Shown: positions 15,636-24,907 of the stretch, piece by piece
How the letters are laid out: each line of letters begins with the position of its first letter
Numbering within the stretch: the first letter of the stretch is position 1
Assembly: GCF_022664395.1 (NCBI RefSeq)
Contig: NZ_JAKRET010000012.1
Span: forward strand, 62,001-126,000
Direction: 5' to 3'
Source: Sphingomonas lacusdianchii
GTDB lineage: Bacteria; Pseudomonadota; Alphaproteobacteria; Sphingomonadales; Sphingomonadaceae
DNA length: 64,000 nt
The notes under the pieces: generated by a model
What the model saw: only the letters and a program-made list of their open reading frames with translations
Database searches by the model: none
Told to the model about the DNA's origin: nothing
Program-made: the position numbers and the translations under genes

Positions 15636-15657
15636 AAAGTTCACTAAGTTCACACTT
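15636..15657. repeat. AAGTTCAC direct-repeat motif, copy 1
   Basis: AAAGTTCACTAAGTTCACAC: two AAGTTCAC units at 9-base spacing just after udgX. Near-identical copies occur at 44380-44402 (opposite strand) and 62964-62986. Confidence 0.6.
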
Positions 15658-15697
15658 GCCGCGTTATTGTGGCGATGCGCTGCCATGCTCGAATTGC

Positions 15698-15785
15698 ACG
15701 TCATCCAGCGGAGGCTGGCATTTCCTCGGCATACCGCCGGGCAGGAACCGCTTGAGGCTCCAGCCTTCGCTGGAGCGACGTTTGA
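15698..15785. repeat. Palindromic intergenic repeat, family D
   Basis: Begins CACGTCATCCAGCGGAGGCTGG and ends CCAGCCTTCGCTGGAGCGACG, so the ends are near-perfect inverted repeats around a variable middle. Related copies lie at 17692-17777 and 27187-27270. Confidence 0.6.
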
Positions 15786-15810
15786 AGGCTGACCGTAGAA
15801 AGATCGTTCT

Positions 15811-16043
15811 CACGCGAAGGCGCGAAGGCGCGGAGTTCAAGAGAGGATTTGATCGCGCAAAGGCGCAAAGAGCGCAAAGGGGTCGTGGAGCAGGCGGCTG
15901 CGGCTTGTCTGGCGAAGCCCTTCTCCCGTCTTCGGCCTTGTAGAACGAGAGCCGCTGCGCGGCGAGCATGCTCTCTTTACGTCCTTTGCGCCTTTGCGCG
16001 AAAACAATCTTCTTCTTCGTGCCTCCGCGCCTTCGCGTGAACC
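15811..16043. repeat. Nested inverted repeat (GCGAAGGCGCG / GCAAAGGCGCAAAG)
   Basis: The left side carries CACGCGAAGGCGCGAAGGCG and then TCGCGCAAAGGCGCAAAG; the right side carries the complements in mirror order (CTTTGCGCCTTTGCGCGA, then CGCGCCTTCGCGTGAA). The two pairs are nested around about 100 bases, so the unit could form a long hairpin. Related sequence recurs at 18446-18500 and 18755-18826. Confidence 0.65.
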
Positions 16044-16083
16044 CATTTCTACCAAACTACCCAGCTTACCCGCTGTAGGAAAA

Positions 16084-16728
16084 TCATTCCGCCCTGGGAT
16101 GCCACCAGGGTTCGGGACGCGGCAAGGTGATCGCGTCATGCTCGTCCGGCGCTTCGGCGATGGCGCGCAGGCGGTCGAGGTCTTCGGGCGTGTCGATGTC
16201 GATCAGTTCGGCAGGCGCGGTCACGACATGGCGGCCGGCGCGGACGAGGTCGCGGGCGCCGGCGTCCCCTTCCAGCGATTCGAGGAAGTCGAAGCGGCCG
16301 GCACCGAATACGGCCGGGGGACAGGGCTTGGTCCCGTCGCTCGACGCCACCACCGCGTCCGCATCGTCGCGGGCGGTGTCGAGCAGGCGATAGACATGGG
16401 CGGCGGTGATGCGCGGCATGTCGGCCAGCGCGATCACCACGCCCTTCGCCCCCTTGGCCCGCGCCGCGCGCAGGCCGAGTTGGACCGAACGCGACATGCC
16501 GTCCGCCGGGGCTTCGTTGACGATCACATCGAACCCGCGCGAGGCGAAGTCGAGCGTCGTCCCGTCGATCACCGCGACCCGGCCGAGGAACGGGATCGCC
16601 TCCAATGCCGTCACGACATGATAGGCGACCGGTTTGTGCAGGAACGGTTGGGCCAGTTTGTCCGCGTCGCCGAAGCGGCGCGAACGCCCCGCCGCCAGCA
16701 GGATCAGCACGGCATCTTCAGCGCGCAT
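16084..16728 (-). CDS. mocA: MobA/MocA-type nucleotidyltransferase (molybdenum cofactor cytidylyltransferase)
   Basis: 214 residues from ATG 16728. MocA attaches CMP to molybdopterin, giving the cytosine dinucleotide cofactor of xanthine-oxidase-family enzymes. The nucleotide-binding LLAAGRSRRFGDADKL start, EAPADGMSRSVQLGL, ALADMPRITAAHV (metal-binding ADMP) and DIDTPEDLDRL near the end are typical. It overlaps xdhC by 11 bases, an arrangement like the PaoD-type accessory genes. The likely client in this window is the PaoABC-like enzyme at 28.6-32.4 kb. Confidence 0.88.
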   Translation of the reverse strand: MRAEDAVLILLAAGRSRRFGDADKLAQPFLHKPVAYHVVTALEAIPFLGRVAVIDGTTLDFASRGFDVIVNEAPADGMSRSVQLGLRAARAKGAKGVVIALADMPRITAAHVYRLLDTARDDADAVVASSDGTKPCPPAVFGAGRFDFLESLEGDAGARDLVRAGRHVVTAPAELIDIDTPEDLDRLRAIAEAPDEHDAITLPRPEPWWHPRAE

Positions 16729-17626
16729 GAAAGCTCCTTACCATCGCCGCCGCGATCGACAGCGCGATTTCGGACGGGCCGATCGCGCCGATATCGAGTC
16801 CGACCGGCCCGTCGATCCGCTCCAGCCCCTGCGCGCCGGCGGCGGACAGGCGTTCGAGCCGCGCGGCATGGCTGCGCCGCGATCCCAACGCGCCGATATA
16901 GGCGGCGGGGGTCTTGAGCGCTTCGATCAGGGCGGGGTCGTCGATCTTGATATCGTGGCTAAGCGTCACGACGGCGGTAGCGGCGTCGGGCTTCAATGCC
17001 TGCAATGCTTCGTCGGGCCAGCGATCGTCGAGCGTGACGCCGGGGAAACGCTCCGCGGTCAGGAAGCGCGCGCGCGGGTCGATGACGGTGGTGGCGATGC
17101 CCAGTTCGCGCGCCATGCCGGCCAACCCCTGCGCGATCTGCACCGCGCCGACGATCAGCAACCGGCGCGGCGGGTCGTAGCGGTTGGCGAAGGCGCCGTC
17201 GGCCTCGCCGACTATGGTGCGGCCGGTGGTGCGATCGGTCGACAGGGTGATCGCCCGGCCCTCCGCCCCCGCCGCATCGATCGCGTCGAACAGTTCGGGA
17301 TCGAAGCCTTGCGGGTCGACGCGCTGGACCATCACCTCGATCTCCCCGCCGCAGGGCAGGCCGACTTCCCATGCGGCGGCGTCCGCCACGCCGTAGCGCT
17401 TGATGACGAAGGGGGCGCCGGCGATGACGTCGGCGGCGGTGGCGAGGATGTCGCTTTCGACGCAGCCGCCCGACACCGATCCTTCGAAGCGGCCGTCCTG
17501 ATGCACGAGCATATGGCTGCCGCGCGGGCGGGGCGCGGAGCCCCAGGTGGAGGTGACGGTCGCCAGCGCGAGCGGGGCGCCGGCCCAGTCGCGGGCAGCG
17601 GTCAGGATGGTGTCGTTATCGGCCAT
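16718..17626 (-). CDS. xdhC: XdhC-family molybdenum cofactor insertion/maturation protein
   Basis: 302 residues from ATG 17626 (MADNDTILTAARDWAG). XdhC/CoxI proteins bind molybdenum cofactor, promote its sulfuration and deliver it to the apo-enzyme. N-terminal block: ALATVTSTWGSAPRPRGSHM and GSVSGGCVESDI; a Rossmann-type C-terminal domain begins RLLIVGAVQIAQGLAGMA and includes YIGALGSRRSHAARLERL. Translationally coupled to mocA. An upstream-extended frame to 17698 runs into a palindromic repeat and is less likely. Confidence 0.9.
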   Translation of the reverse strand: MADNDTILTAARDWAGAPLALATVTSTWGSAPRPRGSHMLVHQDGRFEGSVSGGCVESDILATAADVIAGAPFVIKRYGVADAAAWEVGLPCGGEIEVMVQRVDPQGFDPELFDAIDAAGAEGRAITLSTDRTTGRTIVGEADGAFANRYDPPRRLLIVGAVQIAQGLAGMARELGIATTVIDPRARFLTAERFPGVTLDDRWPDEALQALKPDAATAVVTLSHDIKIDDPALIEALKTPAAYIGALGSRRSHAARLERLSAAGAQGLERIDGPVGLDIGAIGPSEIALSIAAAMVRSFHAR

Positions 17627-17691
17627 GATGTTCCGATGATGGGCGAATTTGGGCGTGGTGGCCAGTGGGTGCATGTGCTCTCCCGCCACGG

Positions 17692-17777
17692 TCGTCATCC
17701 CAGCGAAGGCTGGAATCTCCCCGTGGCCGCGCGCAACGCTGGAGCCGAGGGAGACCCCAGCCTGCGCTGGAGTGACG
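17692..17777. repeat. Palindromic intergenic repeat, family D, copy 2
   Basis: Starts CGTCATCCCAGCGAAGGCTGG and closes with CCAGCCTGCGCTGGAGTGACG, giving terminal inverted repeats of about 20 bases. It lies between the ClpP-like gene and xdhC and may influence readthrough between them. Confidence 0.65.
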
Positions 17778-17798
17778 GTTAGTTCAAGGACCGCAGCG

Positions 17799-18368
17799 TC
17801 AGATCACGTCCAGCACCAGCCCGCGTGCCTTGGCTTCCTCGGCGCCGATATACCAGTTGGCCGGGGCCTTCTCGACCAGTTCCTCGAACGGGACCTGCGA
17901 TCCGGCGACGATCGCGCGGAAGCCCTCTTCCTCGATCTCGACCGAGGTCTCGATCTCGTGCAGCTTGGCCTTCAGCGTTGCGACCAGCATCTTGAGCGGG
18001 CCGGACAATTCGATGGTGCTGGTCATCTGCCGCTCGTGGAGCATCAGGCGCGTGCCCTTGGTCAGGAAGCGCTTGTCGACCGGAAAGGCCGACATGAAGG
18101 TCGAGCCGGCGGAATAGACCGCGACCTTGCCGAGGAACAGCGCCTCGCGCCCGGTATAGTCGCGCAGCAGGCGGATATCGTCGCCCATCGCGCGGGCAAC
18201 TTCGGGATCGCCGCCCAGTGTCGAGATCGACACGACCAGCGGGCCGTCGGTCGGCGCATTCTGCACCTGGTTGCGGAAATTCTCGTACATCGCATGGTCG
18301 ACCGGTCCGGCGAGATGGACGTGCGGGCGGGCGAGCAACGGGTAATCGTTGACGTTGGTGTCGGGCAT
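17799..18368 (-). CDS. ClpP-like serine peptidase (divergent)
   Basis: 189 residues from ATG 18368 (MPDTNVNDYPLLARPHVHLA). The crotonase-like fold of Clp proteases is indicated by PLVVSISTLGGDPEVARAM (oxyanion-hole GG), the Ser region AVYSAGSTFMSAF, the His region RLMLHERQM, and AEEAKARGLVLDVI at the end. The active-site segments differ from canonical ClpP (which has GxAASMG and MIHQP), so this is probably a specialised ClpP-like or SppA-like peptidase rather than the housekeeping subunit, and it has no clpX neighbour. Confidence 0.8.
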   Translation of the reverse strand: MPDTNVNDYPLLARPHVHLAGPVDHAMYENFRNQVQNAPTDGPLVVSISTLGGDPEVARAMGDDIRLLRDYTGREALFLGKVAVYSAGSTFMSAFPVDKRFLTKGTRLMLHERQMTSTIELSGPLKMLVATLKAKLHEIETSVEIEEEGFRAIVAGSQVPFEELVEKAPANWYIGAEEAKARGLVLDVI

Positions 18369-18608
18369 GGCGGGAGTCCCCCCTGTTGTGGTCGGCGGCG
18401 GTAACCGGGGGAGCGGGAGTTGGTTCCGGGCTGGCGGGAATTGATTCGTGCGAAGGCGCGAAGGGAACGAAGCGAAGACGGGTTCGCGCGGAGACGCAGG
18501 GTTGTAGCGGGAGGTTGGGCGAGCCTCGCTGCGGCGAGGTGGCTGCTTCGTCGCTGCGGATTCGATCGAGACCGGTTGGGGGTGGGCCGACGGCGCCAAA
18601 CCCAAGTC

Positions 18609-18696
18609 GTACCCCGGCGAAGGCCGGGGTCCAGTTGGGAGGGCTTCGGTAGCTTCCCGACGTCCCCCAACTGGACCCCGGCCTTCGCCGGGGTAC
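18609..18696. repeat. Perfect 31-bp inverted repeat
   Basis: The arm 18609-18639 (GTACCCCGGCGAAGGCCGGG...) is the exact complement of 18666-18696, with a 26-base loop. Each arm also contains its own small palindrome (CCCCGGCGAAGGCCGGGG). Related in core sequence to the family D repeats. Confidence 0.85.
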
Positions 18697-18740
18697 GGTC
18701 AGGTCAGGTCAGGTCAGGTCAGGTCAGGTCAGGTCAGGTC
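18697..18740. repeat. AGGTC pentanucleotide tandem repeat
   Basis: GGTC followed by eight perfect AGGTC units, directly abutting the 31-bp inverted repeat. Five-base unit, so copy number probably varies between strains. Not in a coding frame. Confidence 0.9.
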
Positions 18741-18833
18741 AGGGGCTTGCCTTCGCGGGACGCTCCGCGTCTCCGCCCCTCCGCGCGAACCTGCCGCTTC
18801 TCCGCGTCTTCCGCGCCTTCGCATGAATCAAAA

Positions 18834-18867
18834 AAAGGGCGATCGGCCGCCAAGCCGATCGCCCTTT
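18834..18867 (-). terminator. Rho-independent terminator of sdhCDA
   Basis: A 14-bp perfect stem (AAAGGGCGATCGGC / GCCGATCGCCCTTT) with a six-base loop lies 21 bases past the sdhA stop, and read on the minus strand it is followed by a run of T (18831-18836). A textbook intrinsic terminator. Confidence 0.88.
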
Positions 18868-18887
18868 CCGAACCAGCGAAGCCGAGC

Positions 18888-20705
18888 TCAGTACACCCGC
18901 TTCTTCGGCTTGATATACTCCACCTCGTCGGTGAGCGTGTAATCGTGCACCGGGCGGTAATCGATCGCGGTCATGCCGCCATTGCCGCCCCAGCCGTCGA
19001 ACGACGCGATGGTGTGCTTCATCCAGTTGGCGTCGTCGCGATCGGGGAAATCCTCGTTCACATGCGCGCCGCGGCTTTCCTTGCGGTTCTGCGCCGACCG
19101 GATCGTCACCATCGCCTGCGCCAGCAGATTGTCCAGCTCGAGCGTTTCGACCAGATCGGTGTTCCAGATCAGCGACTTGTCGGTGACGTTCACGTCGGCG
19201 AACGAACGATAGATGTCGTCCATCATCGTCACGCCTTCGTTCAGCAGCGCGTCGTCGCGGAACACGGCGCAGTGCTTCTGCATCGTCTTCTGCATGGCGA
19301 GGCGTATCTGCGCAGTCGGCTTGCTGCCGCTGGCGTTGCGGAACTTGTCGAGGCGCGCGAGCGCGAGGTCGGCCGAATCCTTGGGCAGCGGCTTGTGCGG
19401 GGTGTTGGGCTTCAAGGTCTCCTTGAGCCGCAGACCGGTCGCACGGCCGAACACGACCAGATCGATCAGCGAGTTGGAGCCGAGGCGGTTGGCGCCGTGC
19501 ACCGACACGCAGGCCGCTTCGCCGACCGCGAACAGTCCGGGCACGACCGCATCGGGATTGCCGTCCTTGATGGTGACGACTTCGCCGTGATAGTTACACG
19601 GAATGCCGCCCATATTGTAATGGACGGTCGGGGTCACCGGAAGCGGCTGGCGGGTCAGGTCGACGCCGGCGAAGATCTTGCCGGTTTCGGTGATGCCCGG
19701 CAGGCGTTCGGCCAGCACCTTGGGATCGATATGGTCGAGGTGCAGAAAGATATGGTCGCCGTCCTTGCCGACGCCGCGCCCTTCGCGCATCTCCATCGCC
19801 ATCGACCGGCTGACGACGTCGCGCGAGGCGAGGTCCTTGGCCGAGGGGGCGTAGCGTTCCATGAACCGCTCGCCATCCTTGTTGGTCAGATACCCGCCCT
19901 CGCCGCGTGCGCCCTCGGTGATGAGCACGCCCGCGCCGTAGATGCCGGTCGGGTGGAACTGGACGAATTCCATGTCCTGCAACGGCAAGCCGGCGCGCAG
20001 CACCATGCCGCCGCCATCGCCGGTGCAGCTATGCGCCGAGGTGGCGGAGAAATAGCAGCGGCCATAGCCGCCGGTCGCCAGCACCACCGAATGCGCGCGG
20101 AAACGGTGGATCGATCCGTCTTCCATGCAAAGCGCGATCACGCCACGGCAGACCTTGCCCTCGGGCGTGTCCTCCATGATCAGGTCGAGCGCGAAATATT
20201 CGATGAAGAAGTCCGCGTCGTACTTCAGCGACTGCTGGTACAGCGCGTGGAGCATCGCGTGGCCGGTACGGTCGGCGGCGGCGCAGGTGCGCTGCACCGG
20301 GGGGCCTTCGCCCATATTCTGCATGTGGCCGCCGAACGGACGCTGGTAGATCGTCCCGTCCTCGTTGCGGCTGAACGGCACGCCGGCATGTTCCAGCTCG
20401 ATCACCGCCGCCGGGGCTTCGCGAACCATATATTCGATCGCGTCCTGGTCGCCGAGCCAGTCCGACCCCTTGACCGTGTCGTACATGTGCCACGTCCAGT
20501 GGTCGGGCGTGTTGTTACCGAGCGACGCGGCGATGCCGCCCTGCGCCGCCACGGTGTGCGACCGGGTCGGAAACACCTTGGTGATGCAGGCGGTCTTCAG
20601 CCCCGCCTCGGCGCTGCCCATGGTGGCGCGCAGGCCCGAACCACCCGCACCCACGACGACGACGTCATAGGTGTGGTCGATGATCTTGTAAGCGTCGGTG
20701 GCCAT
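18888..20705 (-). CDS. sdhA: Succinate dehydrogenase flavoprotein subunit
   Basis: 605 residues. SdhA oxidises succinate to fumarate on the cytoplasmic face of the inner membrane (TCA cycle / complex II). FAD binding: [17 protein letters not shown]; the covalent-FAD His lies in [10 protein letters not shown]; substrate-site residues in [20 protein letters not shown] and [14 protein letters not shown] [13 protein letters not shown]. The C-terminus ends with the usual YIKPKKRVY. Last gene of sdhC-sdhD-sdhA, followed by a strong terminator; the iron-sulfur subunit is 12 kb away at 32602. Confidence 0.98.
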   Translation of the reverse strand: MATDAYKIIDHTYDVVVVGAGGSGLRATMGSAEAGLKTACITKVFPTRSHTVAAQGGIAASLGNNTPDHWTWHMYDTVKGSDWLGDQDAIEYMVREAPAAVIELEHAGVPFSRNEDGTIYQRPFGGHMQNMGEGPPVQRTCAAADRTGHAMLHALYQQSLKYDADFFIEYFALDLIMEDTPEGKVCRGVIALCMEDGSIHRFRAHSVVLATGGYGRCYFSATSAHSCTGDGGGMVLRAGLPLQDMEFVQFHPTGIYGAGVLITEGARGEGGYLTNKDGERFMERYAPSAKDLASRDVVSRSMAMEMREGRGVGKDGDHIFLHLDHIDPKVLAERLPGITETGKIFAGVDLTRQPLPVTPTVHYNMGGIPCNYHGEVVTIKDGNPDAVVPGLFAVGEAACVSVHGANRLGSNSLIDLVVFGRATGLRLKETLKPNTPHKPLPKDSADLALARLDKFRNASGSKPTAQIRLAMQKTMQKHCAVFRDDALLNEGVTMMDDIYRSFADVNVTDKSLIWNTDLVETLELDNLLAQAMVTIRSAQNRKESRGAHVNEDFPDRDDANWMKHTIASFDGWGGNGGMTAIDYRPVHDYTLTDEVEYIKPKKRVY

Positions 20706-21091
20706 TATTCGGGCGTCCCGGTGAAAGCGATACGGAGGATCGAGAAGGCGGCGAGCAGCCAGCCCGCGCCATAGACGAGGTTGAGCACGACCAGCGCGAC
20801 GACGCGCGTTTCGTCATGCTGATAATCCTCGATCACGGTCTGCAGGCCCATCTTGGCATGATAGAAGACCGAGGTGGCGAGCAGCAGCAGCGGCACCGCG
20901 CCCCAGGCCGACGACACCCAGCCATAGACGGTGTCGTAATCATAGGATGGCAGCAGCGCGAGCGAGAGGACCAGCCACAGCATCAGGACGAGGTTCGAGA
21001 TCGCCGTCAGCCGTTGATGCCAGAAATGATGCGCGCCGGCCTTTGCCGATCCGAGGCCGCGGACGCGGCCGATGCTGGTTCCGTTACCCAT
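20705..21091 (-). CDS. sdhD: Succinate dehydrogenase membrane anchor subunit
   Basis: 128 residues from ATG 21091, with three predicted membrane helices. The start [18 protein letters not shown] is the typical SdhD N-terminus, and the haem-ligand region [19 protein letters not shown] follows helix two. The longer overlapping frame (to 21601) is in the wrong register upstream. The start shares a base with the sdhC stop, and the stop shares a base with the sdhA start. Confidence 0.93.
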   Translation of the reverse strand: MGNGTSIGRVRGLGSAKAGAHHFWHQRLTAISNLVLMLWLVLSLALLPSYDYDTVYGWVSSAWGAVPLLLLATSVFYHAKMGLQTVIEDYQHDETRVVALVVLNLVYGAGWLLAAFSILRIAFTGTPE

Positions 21092-21495
21092 TACTGCTTC
21101 CCCACCAGCAGCCACGCCCACAGCGCCGCAGTGGCGCAGACGGCGAAGACGATCGTCGCGACCGCCGATTTGCGGTTGCCGTTCAGTTCGAAATTCGCGC
21201 CGATATCCATGAAGAAGTGGCGGACGCCGTTGCCGATATGCTGGAACAGCGCGAAGCTGAGGCCGATCCCGACGACATAGCCGACGATGAAGTAGGGCCC
21301 GGTGAACCACGACAGGAACCGTGCATAGCTGTCCTCGCCGCCGGCGAGCGCCGCCAGCCACCAAACGAACAGCGCAAGGCCGACCGTTCCCATGGCGACG
21401 CCGGTCGCACGGTGCAGGATCGACACCAGCATGTTCGGGCCCCAGCGCCAAATCTGGAGATGCGGCGATGTCGGGCGGGCTTTGGGGCGGACCAT
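21091..21495 (-). CDS. sdhC: Succinate dehydrogenase cytochrome b556 subunit
   Basis: 134 residues from ATG 21495 ([20 protein letters not shown]); a TTG two codons upstream is an alternative start. Typical SdhC: the N-terminal [23 protein letters not shown] quinone-site block, three membrane helices, and the haem-binding [19 protein letters not shown]. First gene of the sdhCDA operon. Confidence 0.95.
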   Translation of the reverse strand: MVRPKARPTSPHLQIWRWGPNMLVSILHRATGVAMGTVGLALFVWWLAALAGGEDSYARFLSWFTGPYFIVGYVVGIGLSFALFQHIGNGVRHFFMDIGANFELNGNRKSAVATIVFAVCATAALWAWLLVGKQ

Positions 21496-21717
21496 GGCCA
21501 AGTCGGGCGTTCCTCAGGCAGTGCGACCGCGTGCAGATACGGTCTTCCAGCGATTGTCGCCTATCTACGCACCCCACCCGCCGATGCAAGTGCGCATCCA
21601 CGAAACGCCATTCCGCATGCGGGTGGTCAACGGACTGTTAACGCCTGCCCGGTACCAACGGCGCTGCGCATCGGTCCAGCCGGGCCAGGTCGCGCAGGGG
21701 AACAGGGGATTCGCAAC

Positions 21718-23067
21718 GTGCCGACCAAGACACTTCCTGCAGCCGAAAGCGTCAGCCGGACGATCGATTTGCAGGAGCGCCTTCGGCTGTTCAACATCAC
21801 GTCGGCCGACGTCGAGGCCGCCCGCGCGCTGTGGCAGGTCATTGAACCGGAAGCGAACCTGATCGCCGCCGCGCATTTCGACCAGTCGCAAAAGGTCGGC
21901 GGGCGCAACAGCATGTCGAACGACTATGCGCGGATGATCGAACTGGGCGTGAATTATCTGCGCAACCGCTTCACCAACCTCACCGGGCTCGCCTGGGTCG
22001 AATCGTGCGAGCGGACGATCGCCCGCGCGTTTTCGAACGACGTGCCGCTGACCGCGATCCTGTCGATGGGCGATGCGGGCGCCCGCACCATGCTGGAGGT
22101 CTTGCGCCGCGCGATCGATGACGAGACCGGCTTCCGCGACGCCGCCGAACTGCTGTTCCGGCTGCGCTCGCTGGAATGCGAAGTGTTCGTGTCGCTCTAC
22201 AATGCCTATGCGCAATATGACCTGCAGGGCTCGCGCGACCGGCTGGCGCATGAATTCCGCGACAATATCGGCGCGACCGTCGAACGCGCGAGCCGCGAGA
22301 GCGATTCGCTGCGCGTCCATGCCACCCGCACCTCGGCCAGCGCGCGCGGGATGCTGGGCAAGGCGTCCGAAGTCGCCGCCGCCGCCGAACAATCGGCAGT
22401 CGCGATGCGCGAGGCGGCCGCCACCGCCGCCGGGCTGATCCGCGCGATCGAGGATGCCCGGACCGAAGTGGAGGCCGCTGCCGAGATCGCGACGCGCGCG
22501 TCCGTCCAGGCGGGTACCGCGGTCGGCATGTCCGAAACGCTGTCGGACCATGCCAAGTCGATCGAATCGATCCTCGGCCTGATCCGCGACATCGCGGGAC
22601 AGACGAACCTGCTCGCGCTCAACGCCACGATCGAGGCGGCCCGCGCGGGCGATGCCGGCCGCGGCTTCGCGGTGGTGGCGCAGGAGGTGAAGAGCCTCGC
22701 CAGCCAGACCGCCCGCGCGACCGACGACATCGCCGCCAAGATCGCGGCGATCCAGGCGGCGACGCGCTCGACCGTGGAGACCAATGCATCGATCCGCGCG
22801 ACCGTCAGCGAGGTGCAGGAAAGCGCCAACCGCATTCGCGGCGCAATGGAAGTGCAGGCACAGACCGTGACCGCCATCACCGCTGCCGTCGACGAAACCG
22901 CCCTCGCCGCCGATTCGATGTCGTCGACCATCGCCACGATCCGCGAGGATACCGAAACCGTCGCGTCGGAAATCGACCGCGTCGGCGACGGCTTCACCGC
23001 GCTCGACGGCGAACTGGGGTCGCTGAAGACCAGCACCGTCGATTTCATCGGCAAGGTCGCCGCATAG
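21718..23067 (+). CDS. Soluble methyl-accepting chemotaxis-type receptor (globin-like N-terminus)
   Basis: 449 residues from GTG 21718, preceded by CAGGGGAT. No membrane span is visible, so it is cytoplasmic. The N-terminal 170 residues ([41 protein letters not shown]) resemble a protoglobin/globin-coupled sensor arrangement; the haem-ligand His cannot be assigned with certainty. The C-terminal half is a coiled-coil signalling domain with the conserved hairpin [20 protein letters not shown] followed by [20 protein letters not shown]. No NWETF-like tail. No che genes are in the window. Confidence 0.85.
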   Translation: MPTKTLPAAESVSRTIDLQERLRLFNITSADVEAARALWQVIEPEANLIAAAHFDQSQKVGGRNSMSNDYARMIELGVNYLRNRFTNLTGLAWVESCERTIARAFSNDVPLTAILSMGDAGARTMLEVLRRAIDDETGFRDAAELLFRLRSLECEVFVSLYNAYAQYDLQGSRDRLAHEFRDNIGATVERASRESDSLRVHATRTSASARGMLGKASEVAAAAEQSAVAMREAAATAAGLIRAIEDARTEVEAAAEIATRASVQAGTAVGMSETLSDHAKSIESILGLIRDIAGQTNLLALNATIEAARAGDAGRGFAVVAQEVKSLASQTARATDDIAAKIAAIQAATRSTVETNASIRATVSEVQESANRIRGAMEVQAQTVTAITAAVDETALAADSMSSTIATIREDTETVASEIDRVGDGFTALDGELGSLKTSTVDFIGKVAA

Positions 23068-23143
23068 GGACAGTAGCGGTGCGGGCGGGCCGGGGCGCGT
23101 AGCCCCGTTGCCCCCTGCTCCGCCGCCGCCTACACGGCGGGGC

Positions 23144-23839
23144 ATGGCTCATATTCTCCTGACCGGCGGATCGCGCGGGATCGGTGCGGCGATCGCCGAC
23201 CGTCTGCGCGACGCCCACGCCCTTGCCGTCCAGTCGACCGGCGGCGACCTGCCCGCCGATTTCGCCGATCCCGCCGCGCCCGCCGATCTTTGGGCCCGCG
23301 CGCTCGATCGGCTCGATGGACGGATCGACATCCTGATCAACAATGCCGGCGTGTTCGAGGCGAACCCGATCGACCAGTCAGACGAAGACTGGGTCGCCGC
23401 ATGGGAACGGACGCTGCGCATCAACCTGACCGCCGCTGCCGAGCTCAGCCGGCTGGCGGTGCGCCACTGGCAGGAACACGGCATTCCCGGACGCATCGTC
23501 AACATCGCCAGCCGCGCCGCGCATCGGGGCGATTCGCCCGCGCACTGGCATTATGCTGCGGCCAAGGCCGGCATGGTCGCGATGACCAAGACCATCGCCC
23601 GCGCCTATGCCCGGGAGCGCATTCTCGCCTTCGCCATCTGTCCCGGCTTCACCATGACCGGCATGGCCGAGGATTATGTGGCGAGCCGCGGGGGCGACAA
23701 GCTGCTGGCCGACATTCCGCTCGGCCGGGTGGCGATGCCGGACGAAGTGGCGGTGATGGCGGCGTTCTGCGCGACCGACGCGCCCGAATCGATGACCGGC
23801 GCGGTGCTCGACGTCAACGGCGCGAGCTATGTCCGATGA
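23144..23839 (+). CDS. SDR-family oxidoreductase
   Basis: 231 residues. Classical short-chain dehydrogenase: cofactor motif LLTGGSRGIGAA, NNAG, catalytic Ser in NIASRAAH, Tyr/Lys in WHYAAAKAG, and ICPGFTMTGMAEDY. Related proteins are annotated as 3-oxoacyl-ACP-reductase-like, but the substrate is unknown. Its stop overlaps the prmA start (TGATG-like, 4 bases), so the two genes are coupled. Confidence 0.92.
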   Translation: MAHILLTGGSRGIGAAIADRLRDAHALAVQSTGGDLPADFADPAAPADLWARALDRLDGRIDILINNAGVFEANPIDQSDEDWVAAWERTLRINLTAAAELSRLAVRHWQEHGIPGRIVNIASRAAHRGDSPAHWHYAAAKAGMVAMTKTIARAYARERILAFAICPGFTMTGMAEDYVASRGGDKLLADIPLGRVAMPDEVAVMAAFCATDAPESMTGAVLDVNGASYVR

Positions 23840-24771
23840 GCTGGAAACTGACCCTGCCCTGCACCCGCGCCGAGGCCGAGGCGATCGATGCCGCCGAGGA
23901 TTTCGGAATCGATCCGGCACCTGTGCTGATGACGACCGAGACGGTCGAGGACGATACCGAGACGTGGCGGCTCGATGCCTATTTCGAGGCCGAACCGGAC
24001 GAAGCCGCCATCGCCGCGATCACCGCACTGGTGCCGAGTGCCGCCGGACAGGCGCCGCAGATCGAGGCGCTGGGCGATGAGGACTGGGTGACGATGAGCC
24101 AGGCGGGGCTCGAGCCGCTGTCGGTCGGGCGATTCTATGTCCATACCGCCGCGCAAGCGGGCGACGTGCCGGCGGGCAAGCGAGCGTTCCTGATCGATGC
24201 CGGACGGGCGTTCGGCACCGGGCATCACGAGACGACCAGCGGCTGTCTGGCGATGCTCGACCGGCTGGCGGGCGAGACGTTCGGCAATGCTATCGATCTG
24301 GGGACCGGCACGGGGTTGCTGGCATTCGCGGCGCGCGAATTGTGGCCCGAGGCGCGGGTGATCGCGACCGATATCGATCCGGTGGCGATCGACGTGACCG
24401 CCGAAAATGCACGGCTGAACGGGGTCGAGCGCGTCGAGCTGGTGGTCGCCGATGGCGCACTGTCGGACGCGATCACGGCGGCGGCGCCCTATGATCTGCT
24501 GATCGCCAACATTCTCGCGGGGCCGCTGATCTCAATGGCGCCCGAAGTGGCGGCGATCGCCGCGCCGGGGGCGACGATCGTGTTGGCCGGGTTGCTGGAA
24601 ACGCAGCGCGGCGGCGTGGTCGCGGCCTATGCGGCGTGCGGCTGCGCGCTTGAGGAAGTCGACCGGCGGGGCGACTGGAGTGTGCTGCGACTGACGGCGG
24701 GGGCGGAGCGGTTCGTGCCGAGCGGGCCGATCGATCCGAAGGGCCGCGACGGCTGGGCGTTGGACCTTTGA
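23836..24771 (+). CDS. prmA: Ribosomal protein L11 methyltransferase
   Basis: 311 residues from ATG 23836. PrmA trimethylates ribosomal protein L11. The N-terminal recognition domain (MSWKLTLPCTRAEAEAIDAA) is followed by the SAM domain: DAGRAFGTGHHETTSGCLAML, AIDLGTGTGLLAFAA (motif I), ATDIDPVAIDVTAENARLNG, and the NPPF-equivalent LLIANILAGPL. Coupled to the SDR gene and followed immediately by a family A repeat. Confidence 0.94.
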   Translation: MSWKLTLPCTRAEAEAIDAAEDFGIDPAPVLMTTETVEDDTETWRLDAYFEAEPDEAAIAAITALVPSAAGQAPQIEALGDEDWVTMSQAGLEPLSVGRFYVHTAAQAGDVPAGKRAFLIDAGRAFGTGHHETTSGCLAMLDRLAGETFGNAIDLGTGTGLLAFAARELWPEARVIATDIDPVAIDVTAENARLNGVERVELVVADGALSDAITAAAPYDLLIANILAGPLISMAPEVAAIAAPGATIVLAGLLETQRGGVVAAYAACGCALEEVDRRGDWSVLRLTAGAERFVPSGPIDPKGRDGWALDL

Positions 24772-24774
24772 AAT

Positions 24775-24907
24775 CCTCCCCATTTATGGGGAGGGGGACC
24801 GCCGCGAAGCGGTGGTGGAGGGGGCGCGCCGCGCAACGCAACCGTGCCGTATGCGGATACCCCCCTCCACCAGCTTCGCTGGTCCCCCTCCCCGTGCCGG
24901 GGAGGAT
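24775..24907. repeat. Palindromic intergenic repeat, family A, copy 1
   Basis: About 133 bases with ends TCCTCCCCATTTATGGGGAGG and CCCCTCCCCGTGCCGGGGAGGA, internal GGACCGCCGCGAAGCGGTGG and CCACCAGCTTCGCTGGTCC hairpins, and a middle GCAACCGTGCCG segment. Two other copies are at 32363-32494 and 37246-37377. The phhA stop codon sits at the very edge. Confidence 0.85.

Larger units (their letters stand above)
15632..16083. other. Intergenic repeat-rich stretch between udgX and mocA
   Basis: About 450 bases without a gene between convergent udgX and mocA. It contains a direct-repeat motif (15636-15657), a palindromic repeat (about 15698-15785) of the GCGAAGGCTGG family, and a large nested inverted repeat (15811-16043). 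Confidence 0.7.
18369..18887. other. Repeat-dense intergenic region
   Basis: About 520 bases between the ClpP-like gene and sdhA without a credible gene. It holds a GCGAAGGCGCGAAG-type repeat pair, a perfect 31-bp inverted repeat (18609-18696), an AGGTC tandem repeat (18697-18740) and the sdhCDA terminator (18834-18867). Confidence 0.75.

Noticed and set aside
18420..20774. 784-codon plus-strand ORF over sdhA
   Set aside because: It lies antisense to the well-defined sdhA and has no domain-like content; long antisense frames are a product of high GC.
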